A program made the translations under genes and the position numbers. From NCBI RefSeq assembly GCF_001468125.1, contig NZ_LNYT01000007.1, forward strand, positions 771,803 to 835,802: a DNA stretch of 64,000 nt. Reading direction: 5' to 3'. Shown here in pieces: positions 1 to 6,335 of this stretch. The notes under the pieces were generated by a model, which was not told where the DNA came from, did not search any database, and saw only the letters and a list, made by a program, of their open reading frames with translations. The DNA is from Legionella rubrilucens. GTDB lineage: Bacteria; Pseudomonadota; Gammaproteobacteria; Legionellales; Legionellaceae. Within the stretch, counting starts at the first letter, position 1, and each line of letters begins with the position of its first letter.

Positions 1-622
1 CTTTGGTTTCACATACCTCGCGGCAGTCCCGAAAAAGTGCATTTAACTGGTTTAGGATGCCAAAATAGGAATAATGCCGCTTAACCGCTTTCCCTGACAC
101 ATCCTCGGTCAGCGTGTAATGCTGTTTGCTGAATGGATCAACGAAGTAAAGGTATTGGTCAGGGTTTTTAAGCATCTCATCCAGCAGGCAAATCATTTCA
201 AACAATCTGTTTTTGAAGTGGCTTTGCTGCCAGGCAATGATTTGTTGGCGAAAAGGATATGGATTACCGAGCCATTGCAAATCGATTTCAAGGAGTGCGC
301 TGTCCCGTATTGCGCCGAGGGATGAAGGACTGGCAGGCAGTTCGTCCACCTCTAATTTCATCGCCCGGGTGTCATTGATGGACTTGTTATCCTGGTCCTC
401 CTTGTCCGGCAGGGGGAGTTTGGGTTTGGTTTTCAGCGGATGTGATTTCGCTTCGTTTTGATTGTCCTTTCCCAAGGAAGCAGGAGAAGCCGGTTTGCTG
501 TCGTAAGTTTTCAGTTTCCCCGGCCGGGCTGGCGAAGCAGTCGGTGTATTCCCATAGTTCGGGAACTGGCTGTAGGTTTTAGTATAATTGAGGGTCGGTT
601 TGCCCTTTTTATCGTCTTGCAT
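1..622 (-). CDS. Hypothetical protein, C-terminus off the window
   Basis: An uninterrupted minus-strand frame runs from an ATG at 622 to the window edge, giving about 207 residues with the C-terminus missing. A GGAGG sits 6 nt upstream of the chosen ATG; a second in-frame ATG at 625 would leave only 3 nt. The first 70 residues are hydrophilic and rich in Lys, Pro and Ser, so probably disordered. The remainder is more globular, with aromatic and Cys residues near the visible end. There is no signal peptide or membrane segment. I do not recognise the family. The disordered polar N-terminus on a cytoplasmic protein would suit a Legionella effector or accessory protein, but that is inference. Confidence 0.6.
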   Translation of the reverse strand, partial: MQDDKKGKPTLNYTKTYSQFPNYGNTPTASPARPGKLKTYDSKPASPASLGKDNQNEAKSHPLKTKPKLPLPDKEDQDNKSINDTRAMKLEVDELPASPSSLGAIRDSALLEIDLQWLGNPYPFRQQIIAWQQSHFKNRLFEMICLLDEMLKNPDQYLYFVDPFSKQHYTLTEDVSGKAVKRHYSYFGILNQLNALFRDCREVCETK

Positions 623-837
623 CATATCCCTCCCGATGGATCAATTGGAGTGGTTAGAGTATGCCAAAAACGGGGGGATGGAAATGTATTTAACGGTTTT
701 TATCGTGGCTCCGGTCAGTCATTCGAGGCCATCCGCCGTGACATTCGTTTGCTGTCTGCAAGCCTATACAAATTCTGGCAGGTTGATTATAGTAACGCCG
801 TCAATTTCTTTTTCACTGATGAAACGGGGTTTCCGTA

Positions 838-1434
838 ATGACTCAGGTACTTTCACCCATTGCCTGCCTTAAGCAGTGGCTTTTGGCAGAAAAAGAGGCC
901 GGAGCGGCCAATCCGCAGCATGCCGTCTTGTCTACCGTTGCCTCTGTCCCTCATCCGGTACCGCATTCACGGGTGGTGGCTGTGCGCGAAATCATGGAAG
1001 ACGGCCTGTTGTTTTTCACGCAAAGAGGGACTCGAAAAGTCAATGAACTGATGATCAACCCTAACGCGGTGTTGACTTTCTGGTTTGAATTGCATCAGCG
1101 CCAGATAAGTCTTGAGGGGGAGGCCCATCCGCTGTCGGCTGAGGAAAATGCCTGGTATTGGCAAAATAATGCGCACGAGGCACAGTTAAGGTTTTCAAGT
1201 TACGCCCCCACGTCGGGGCAACCTATCCCGAGTAAAGACGTCCTCGAACAAAAAAGAGAACGCCTTACGATGGAATTGAAGGATAAAACCATTCCACTCA
1301 GCCCGCTTTATTGCGGTTTTCGTTTAATACCCCTGACCGTTTACTGTTACAGTTACCGCACCGACGAACTCTCGGATGTAAGCCGCTTCAGTTTCAGCGG
1401 AGGCGCCTGGATTCATCAATTGCTTTCTCCCTGA
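838..1434 (+). CDS. Pyridoxamine 5'-phosphate oxidase family protein
   Basis: A 198-residue soluble protein with the layout of the PNPOx split-barrel flavoprotein family. The N-terminal half carries the SRVVAVREI and FFTQRGTRKVNEL stretches, which match the FMN-phosphate-binding segment of PdxH (SR.VLLK...FYTN..SRKA..L). A substrate-side PLSAEENAWYW stretch follows, then a C-terminal barrel strand. True PdxH makes pyridoxal phosphate using FMN and oxygen. This protein lacks the classical C-terminal R-L-x-P ending, so it may be a paralogue with another substrate. It is a single gene, and the next gene has its own promoter. The family call is firm; the exact substrate is not. Confidence 0.75.
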   Translation: MTQVLSPIACLKQWLLAEKEAGAANPQHAVLSTVASVPHPVPHSRVVAVREIMEDGLLFFTQRGTRKVNELMINPNAVLTFWFELHQRQISLEGEAHPLSAEENAWYWQNNAHEAQLRFSSYAPTSGQPIPSKDVLEQKRERLTMELKDKTIPLSPLYCGFRLIPLTVYCYSYRTDELSDVSRFSFSGGAWIHQLLSP

Positions 1435-1441
1435 GTGAGCC

Positions 1442-1470
1442 TGTACAAGCCTCGGTGATTTGGTTATAGT
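1442..1470 (+). promoter_or_regulatory. Putative sigma70-type promoter for the small secreted protein
   Basis: A -35-like TGTACA (1442-1447), a 17-bp spacer and a -10-like TATAGT (1465-1470) lie about 44 nt upstream of the ATG at 1514. Both hexamers match consensus at four or five positions. Confidence 0.45.
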
Positions 1471-1513
1471 GCGCCCGTCAATGACGGATTGGCAACTCAT
1501 TACGGAGAATATC

Positions 1514-1927
1514 ATGAAGTGTAAAGCCATTGCCTGCGCAGTGTTAGTGACCCTGTCTGCCGTTGCTGAAGCGGCATCAGCAGCCCGTGAAACCATTACA
1601 TACAAAAATGAGCGGGGTTCAGTATTAACATTGCATTTTACCTCAAAAGACACCTTGTCAGGGACTTTCAAAACAGCGGTTGCTTCCAAAGAATGCCAGG
1701 AAGCTATTGGCAGCGAACGGCCTGTCCTGGGTTACATTGTTAAAAATGCCATTACCATCAGTGTGGATTACCCTGCCTGCGGATCGGTGCTGACCTTCAT
1801 CGGCAACATTGAGCAGGGTAAGGCAATGATTGATACCACGTCGATTCTGGCGCATCAATCAACGCATATCGCGACCCAGGGCCCGGGGGCGCGCTTTATC
1901 GGTCATGATGTATTTAAACGCGTTTAA
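1514..1927 (+). CDS. Small secreted hypothetical protein
   Basis: Starting at the ATG at 1514, which follows a GGAG motif, the protein is 137 residues long. It opens with a clear Sec signal peptide (MKCKAIACAVLVTLSAVAEA) and is predicted to be periplasmic or secreted. The mature part looks like a small beta-rich domain with two cysteines (KECQEA and YPACGS) that could form a disulfide. The frame stays open upstream to 1460, but that start has no ribosome-binding site and would bury the signal peptide. The 3' end overlaps the convergent poly-gamma-glutamate hydrolase-like gene by 14 nt. Part of the mature sequence (fold, SKDTLSGTF) is faintly avidin-like, but I would not name a function. Confidence 0.7.
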   Translation: MKCKAIACAVLVTLSAVAEAASAARETITYKNERGSVLTLHFTSKDTLSGTFKTAVASKECQEAIGSERPVLGYIVKNAITISVDYPACGSVLTFIGNIEQGKAMIDTTSILAHQSTHIATQGPGARFIGHDVFKRV

Positions 1928-2588
1928 TGGGATTGGCCGTCTGCCCGCCATGCCGGCAGGCGGCCTGGTAGTTTGCAAGGCCTCTTCGCAGGTGCTCAAG
2001 GTAATGGTGGAAGCGCTCCGGGTCTTCACGCAGGGCATCTCGCTCGCCGCGGGAAATTTCCAGTTGCACACCGTACTCAGGAGTGAGATTAATGAAATTG
2101 TCGGGATTCATTCCCGATAAAGAACCGCCGCACAACCCGGTTTCAAATCCCCCGGATTGCAGCGCCTCGCATAGATGGCGCTGGAGCAAGGAGTTAAGTC
2201 CCCCGGTGAGCGTCAGGCGCTGCAAGCGTCCTTTCATGCCGTGAATCGCCAGAGTAACGCGAGCTTCCTGCTGCAGGCGGGCGAGTTCGGGGGTTCGAAA
2301 GCGTGTAGACGTCACATGCAGGGTTCGCCCTGGCCGCCTCAATCCTTCGAAGATGAATAAATTATAATGAGGGTAAGCCAAGTGCCGCGCAATCACTTGA
2401 GTAAACGGTTCGATGGTGCCGCCATGAGGTGCTGCAACAAGCAACCAACTGTTACGGGAAATGCCTTCCTCACGCCAGGCCGAAGCCTGTTCATTCTGCT
2501 TTAACTCCTGGAGAGTAGTATAAACATCCACGCGGCGTCCGGGCTCGGTTCTTTCTATGAGTGTAGTGAATGGAAAGACTCTGTGCAT
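1914..2588 (-). CDS. Poly-gamma-glutamate hydrolase family protein (PghP-like)
   Basis: This 224-residue protein carries the APHGGTIEPFT stretch, which matches the zinc-binding HGGxxE motif of PghP-type poly-gamma-glutamate hydrolases. It also has the C-terminal LEISRGERDALR motif typical of the family. These zinc enzymes cleave gamma-glutamyl polymers; many are carried by phages to strip capsules, and others are chromosomal. There is no signal peptide, so action would be cytoplasmic or after lysis. The polymer substrate in this organism is unknown. A CapA-like gene, also a poly-gamma-glutamate-associated family, lies 2 kb downstream at 4100. The 3' end overlaps the convergent secreted-protein gene. 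Confidence 0.75.
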   Translation of the reverse strand: MHRVFPFTTLIERTEPGRRVDVYTTLQELKQNEQASAWREEGISRNSWLLVAAPHGGTIEPFTQVIARHLAYPHYNLFIFEGLRRPGRTLHVTSTRFRTPELARLQQEARVTLAIHGMKGRLQRLTLTGGLNSLLQRHLCEALQSGGFETGLCGGSLSGMNPDNFINLTPEYGVQLEISRGERDALREDPERFHHYLEHLRRGLANYQAACRHGGQTANPIKRV

Positions 2589-2990
2589 TTGAGGGCGTGT
2601 AATCCATTATTTTTAAATTATTTTAAAATAACACTGTATTTTTCAAAATTATTTGCTAATATGGTCAACCCTGCAGGATTTTTTATCGTTACAAAGCCTG
2701 TGGATAATTTTCAAGCTTTCCCCTTGTTTATCTGTTAACTTCCGTTTGCCTTTTTTGATTCGCTCAGTATTTATAAGGTTTTTTTGTGGTTTTTTGTAAG
2801 TTATGCACAATATGCTTATCCACAAAATCTGTGGATAAGTCTGTGCATACGCTGTAAAACACGCTGAATTTCCATCTTTTTCGACACTGTTCAAAAATTA
2901 TTGACCTTTTTGTCGGAAAGTCCTGGCTTAAGACTACAGGCAGCGTCGGTTTCACGATAAAATCATTTTTTTTTTCCCGGTTTTAAGATA
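2589..2990. other. AT-rich intergenic region with a DnaA-box cluster
   Basis: This 400-bp gap between divergent genes has long A/T stretches and four sequences that fit the DnaA box TTATNCACA: TGTGGATAA at 2699-2707 (inverted), TTATGCACA at 2801-2809, TTATCCACA at 2816-2824 and TGTGGATAA at 2830-2838 (inverted). The last pair forms a perfect palindrome with a 5-nt centre. No convincing gene lies here; two short minus-strand frames look like chance. No dnaA, dnaN or mnmG gene is nearby, so a chromosomal origin is not demonstrated. A DnaA-titration or regulatory site is an alternative. Confidence 0.5.
2816..2859 (+). repeat. 44-nt dispersed DnaA-box palindrome element, copy 1
   Basis: An inverted DnaA-box pair (TTATCCACA, 5 nt, TGTGGATAA) is followed by a conserved tail GTCTGTGCATACGCTGTAAA. 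The whole 44-nt unit recurs at 11681-11724 on the same strand with only two substitutions. Confidence 0.7.
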
Positions 2991-3524
2991 GTGCATCATT
3001 ATCAGGACTTAATTATTCTATTTAATCAATGTTTCTCCGCATCCCATAATACGCGATTGGTCAAAGGGGAAGAGGAACCCATTTATCTTCCCGCCGACGA
3101 ACAGCGGCCGTGGCATGCCATTGTCTTTGCGCATGGTTTTTTCAGCAGTGCGCTGCATGAATGCGCACACTGGTTGATTGCCGGCGCCAAACGGCGTTTG
3201 CAGGTTGATTTTGGTTATTGGTATGTTCCGGATGGACGTAATGAAGAACAGCAGCAATTGTTTCAGCAGGTGGAAGTCAAACCGCAAGCCATGGAGTGGA
3301 TTTTATCCATGGCTGCCGGGTGCCGTTTCCGTCTGAGCCTCGATAACCTCAATGGGGTGCCAACGGATTATCAGGGTTTTAAAGAGGCGGTGTATCAACA
3401 GGTCCAGCGCTATTGCCGGGAGGGTCTGCCGCCACGGGCGGCACGCTTCCGCCAGGCGTTGTGCGAGTTTTACTGTACTGAAGCCGCTTTGGACGAACAG
3501 CAGTTTGATTGTTCTGTGTTATAG
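2991..3524 (+). CDS. epmC: Elongation factor P hydroxylase EpmC
   Basis: A 177-residue protein with the diagnostic EpmC/YfcM segment FAHGFFSSALHECAHWLIAG, which contains a HExxH-like metal-binding motif. EpmC hydroxylates the lysylated lysine of translation factor EF-P, the last step of the EpmA/EpmB/EpmC modification that helps ribosomes pass polyproline stretches. Length and the following GYWYVPDGR stretch fit the family. It is preceded by the DnaA-box region and ends four bases from the convergent VOC gene. EF-P, EpmA and EpmB are not in this window, so the pathway is inferred from this gene alone. Confidence 0.9.
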   Translation: MHHYQDLIILFNQCFSASHNTRLVKGEEEPIYLPADEQRPWHAIVFAHGFFSSALHECAHWLIAGAKRRLQVDFGYWYVPDGRNEEQQQLFQQVEVKPQAMEWILSMAAGCRFRLSLDNLNGVPTDYQGFKEAVYQQVQRYCREGLPPRAARFRQALCEFYCTEAALDEQQFDCSVL

Positions 3525-3528
3525 ATGC

Positions 3529-3957
3529 TTATGGGGTTTCCCCAACCTGATGCACATCCTTTTCTGAAAAAATAGCGGAAGGGTAAGTATAATGTTTAAA
3601 TTCCAATAAATTGTTACTGGGATCTTTAAGGAAGAACGATTGATGCTCAATCCTTGTGCCCGGAAAGCGGGTCTTGGGCGGAATCTCGTAAGGGACAGCC
3701 TGCTGATTTAAGCGGCTGACAAATTGATCAAATTCCATCCTGTCGAGAAAAATCAAACCAAAATGACGCGGGTAAATACCTGCCTGCAGTGGCAGCGGTT
3801 CATCTATTTTATGGCCGACAATCTGATGGCTGCCGAATTTGAAAATCAGCGCATGGGCTGATTCCCTTCCTAACTCAAAACCCAACTGCTGCTGGTAAAA
3901 ACGTTTAGCCTGGTTGAAGTCATGGACGGGGAAGGCGAGATGAAAAATGGCATTCAT
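3529..3957 (-). CDS. VOC family (glyoxalase/bleomycin-resistance fold) protein
   Basis: A 142-residue protein with the vicinal-oxygen-chelate layout. It starts with FHLAFPVHDFNQAKRFYQQQLGF, the first beta-alpha-beta module with a metal-ligand His. It ends with a second module, FFLKDPSNNLLEFKHY, in which the Glu is the usual last metal ligand. This is the compact two-module form used by many dioxygenase-like and resistance proteins. Substrate cannot be told from sequence. It is a single gene, convergent with epmC. Confidence 0.8.
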   Translation of the reverse strand: MNAIFHLAFPVHDFNQAKRFYQQQLGFELGRESAHALIFKFGSHQIVGHKIDEPLPLQAGIYPRHFGLIFLDRMEFDQFVSRLNQQAVPYEIPPKTRFPGTRIEHQSFFLKDPSNNLLEFKHYTYPSAIFSEKDVHQVGETP

Positions 3958-4099
3958 GGCGGATTACTCCCTTAAAGAATAAGCCATTGTACTGGCTATG
4001 CGGGCAATTGAGAACGTGTTCGCATCAAACGTGGAGCGAAACGTTTCAATTGGCACACTTTTTGTTTATGAATCACATCCTTTCGCAAGTGAGATAACC

Positions 4100-5194
4100 A
4101 TGCCTGCCATCCTGCCCGTTGTGTCCGGGCTGTTGCTGTGTACCTTAGCCTGTGCCGATAATGTTCACATCATTGCCGTGGGGGACGTGCTTTTGCATGC
4201 CCCTTTACAGAAAAAGGGATTGTCTCAGGGTTTTGATTCTTTATGGACTGCGGCCATTCCCGCATTAAAAAAGGCCGACATCACCTATGGCAATCTGGAA
4301 GGGCCGACGGCAGGGATGATTGATATGTACGGCAAGAAGACTAAGGATGAGCGTCGGGCCTATACTTCCTTTCCCATGTTTAATTATTCTCCGGATTTAG
4401 TAAAAGCATTGAAATCATCCGGGTTTGATGTCCTGTCGACCGCCAATAATCATACCCTGGATCGCTTAAGCCTGGGCATCGATCGGACCATCACCACGTT
4501 GAATGATCATCAAATGGCTTACGTCGGTACCCGATCCCGAAACAGCAAGGAAGCCTGGTATACGGTAACTGTCAAAAAAAACCTGTCGATTGCCTGGATA
4601 GCCTGTTCTCAAGACACCAACGGCATCGCTGACAGGCATCGCCAGGTATTACTCTGTTACCGTGATAAGACGCAAGTGCTTGAGCTGATTGCCGAGCTTG
4701 CTAAAACCAATGATGCCGTGATTGTCACCCCGCACTGGGGCGTGGAGTACCAAACCCGGCCCAATAAAGCGCAAAAAGATCTTGCGCGCGAGTTTGCAAA
4801 AGCCGGTGCGCTGGCAGTCCTCGGGTCACATCCCCATTGCGTGCAACCGTTTGACTGGATAACCACAGCCGAAGGGAAAAAGGTGTTTATTGCCTATTCA
4901 TTAGGTAATTTCATTTCCAATCAGGGCAGTTTGAAAAACCGCGCCAGCGGGCTGTTGTCCCTCCACTTAAAAAAAGAAGCCGGGGTGACTACAGTAGACA
5001 AAGTGGCCTATCAACCCACTTACATGGAAAATCGCAGCGCCCAAATGAGTCTGTCGCTGGTGACTTCCGCCAGACATCCCGCATATCAATGGCTTAAACA
5101 GATTGTCGGGGCTGACTACCTGGTGCTGCCAGAGAAGAAAGGATCCATTAAACCTGGCAAAAAGGGACAAACCGCCTTATTGATTAAAAATTAA
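4100..5194 (+). CDS. CapA family metallophosphatase-fold protein, secreted
   Basis: The ATG at 4100 is chosen because it gives a proper signal peptide ending LACA-D; the frame is open upstream to 3998 but those residues are not signal-like. The mature protein begins HIIAVGDVLLH and contains YGNLEGPT, STANNHTLD, VTPHWGVEY and LGSHPHCVQP. This is the full motif ladder of the CapA/PgsA calcineurin-like family (GD, NxE, NNH, HWG, GHxPH). CapA in Bacillus is tied to poly-gamma-glutamate export or anchoring, but most gram-negative homologues have no proven role. It ends with a short basic tail. The protein is predicted to be periplasmic. A PghP-like hydrolase lies 1.5 kb upstream. Confidence 0.8.
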   Translation: MPAILPVVSGLLLCTLACADNVHIIAVGDVLLHAPLQKKGLSQGFDSLWTAAIPALKKADITYGNLEGPTAGMIDMYGKKTKDERRAYTSFPMFNYSPDLVKALKSSGFDVLSTANNHTLDRLSLGIDRTITTLNDHQMAYVGTRSRNSKEAWYTVTVKKNLSIAWIACSQDTNGIADRHRQVLLCYRDKTQVLELIAELAKTNDAVIVTPHWGVEYQTRPNKAQKDLAREFAKAGALAVLGSHPHCVQPFDWITTAEGKKVFIAYSLGNFISNQGSLKNRASGLLSLHLKKEAGVTTVDKVAYQPTYMENRSAQMSLSLVTSARHPAYQWLKQIVGADYLVLPEKKGSIKPGKKGQTALLIKN

Positions 5195-5209
5195 TCATTA
5201 TGGTATAAT
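5180..5209 (+). promoter_or_regulatory. Putative extended -10 promoter
   Basis: TTGATT (5180-5185), an 18-bp spacer and a perfect TATAAT (5204-5209) preceded by TGG (extended -10) lie 30 nt before the ATG at 5239. The promoter overlaps the end of the capA-like gene. Confidence 0.6.
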
Positions 5210-5238
5210 GGCATCCATGTTTTACGGAGAGCCCGCCC

Positions 5239-5682
5239 ATGCCTGCTGAAATGAAAGAAGGATACCGTCCCGATAACAATGATACCCCGCCTGAAGGGTC
5301 CGCTTACACCCTCATCCAGCGAATCCTTAATGTCGCCGGCGCCGGTTCAATTCAGCAGGTGGTGAGAGCTGCTGTGGATGACAGCGGCGCGAAAACCGCT
5401 GGAGCCAACAGCGATGAAACCGATGAAACCAATAATAGTGAAGGATTTATTCTAAGCGGCGACATTGAGGGCAGCCTTCATGCGACCTTACAGGGCCATA
5501 ACCTTATGCAGCGCCATGAAGAACAAAAAGAGACTGAAGAGAAGGAAGAACTGAGCGCTGAAAATACCATTGCCGATCTTAACGAAAAGGCTGAAAACAC
5601 GCTGGAAGCCTTTAAGCATTTTGTCAAAACCATGCAATGGGCCAATAAGCATTTCCATCCCGGATCTACCATACCCAAATAA
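5239..5682 (+). CDS. Hypothetical acidic protein
   Basis: A 147-residue soluble protein with no signal peptide or membrane segment. A GGAG precedes the ATG, and a strong promoter-like site lies directly upstream. The N-terminal third is polar and probably flexible. Residues about 95-115 are a Glu/Lys-rich stretch (EEQKETEEKEEL), likely a charged helix or coiled coil, followed by a helical C-terminus. I do not recognise the family. The Glu block is reminiscent of Dot/Icm translocation signals, but it is not at the extreme C-terminus, so effector status is only a possibility. Confidence 0.65.
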   Translation: MPAEMKEGYRPDNNDTPPEGSAYTLIQRILNVAGAGSIQQVVRAAVDDSGAKTAGANSDETDETNNSEGFILSGDIEGSLHATLQGHNLMQRHEEQKETEEKEELSAENTIADLNEKAENTLEAFKHFVKTMQWANKHFHPGSTIPK

Positions 5683-5721
5683 TAAAAACAGCGTGGCGAT
5701 TCATCTTACTGTGCGAGAGTA

Positions 5722-5730
5722 TGGTATAGT
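5722..5730 (+). promoter_or_regulatory. Putative extended -10 element upstream of the GDT1 gene
   Basis: TGGTATAGT matches an extended -10 (TGn plus TATAGT at 5725-5730) and lies 27 nt before the ATG at 5757. No good -35 is visible. Confidence 0.35.
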
Positions 5731-5756
5731 CGCTGGTTTCTATTGATTCGATTCTC

Positions 5757-6335
5757 ATGTTTGAACCCCTGCTTGTGTCCACTGGCATTGTCGCCTTGGC
5801 GGAGTTTGGCGATAAGACCCAATTGTTAGCGCTGATGCTGGCTGCACGTTTCAAGCGGCCCTTGCCTATTATTGCCGGCATTTTACTGGCGACATTGATT
5901 AACCATAGCCTTGCCGGGGCTTTGGGTGGGTGGCTTGTGTCAATGCTGGGGCCTCGCTTATTGCGAGGGCTTGTCGCCTGTTCTTTTATTCTTATGGCCG
6001 TTTGGGTACTTATTCCGGACAGATTGGACGTCAGGGAACAGGATGCTTTCCGGCGTTTTGGGGTGTTTACCACCACGCTGCTTACTTTTTTCCTGGCTGA
6101 GATGGGCGATAAAACCCAAGTGGCGACCGTCGCCCTGGCCGCGCATTATGGTCAGCCCCTGTGGGTTATTGCAGGAACGACCCTGGGCATGTTGCTCGCG
6201 GATATTCCTGCGGTATTCCTCGGAAAGACACTGGGGAATCAACTCTCGTTGACCTGGGTGAGGGCAATCACCGCGTTAAGCTTCGCTGTCATGGGCTTTC
6301 TTGCGGTGGTGCAGGGGGTTAGCTTTTCAGGTTAA
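5757..6335 (+). CDS. TMEM165/GDT1 family cation transporter
   Basis: This 192-residue integral membrane protein has about six transmembrane segments arranged as two homologous halves. Each half carries the family signature E-x-G-D-K-T: AEFGDKTQL near residue 19 and AEMGDKTQV near residue 118. The family (UPF0016; Gdt1, TMEM165, bacterial MneA) exchanges Mn2+ or Ca2+ for protons, and bacterial members mostly export manganese. It sits in the inner membrane. It is a single gene whose last codons overlap the 3' end of the convergent SidE-like gene by 17 nt. No manganese riboswitch is visible upstream. Confidence 0.88.
   Translation: MFEPLLVSTGIVALAEFGDKTQLLALMLAARFKRPLPIIAGILLATLINHSLAGALGGWLVSMLGPRLLRGLVACSFILMAVWVLIPDRLDVREQDAFRRFGVFTTTLLTFFLAEMGDKTQVATVALAAHYGQPLWVIAGTTLGMLLADIPAVFLGKTLGNQLSLTWVRAITALSFAVMGFLAVVQGVSFSG

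Noticed and set aside
458-872. Plus-strand frames between the partial gene and the PNPOx gene
   Set aside because: They overlap both neighbours in other frames, have no good start and show no protein-like composition.
2649-2955. Two short minus-strand frames in the AT-rich gap
   Set aside because: No ribosome-binding sites, biased AT-driven composition, and they cover the DnaA boxes.
2589-2990. Chromosomal replication origin
   Set aside because: Four DnaA-box sequences are present, but no dnaA, dnaN, mnmG or rpmH genes flank it, and the same element recurs at 11681. Kept only as a DnaA-box cluster.
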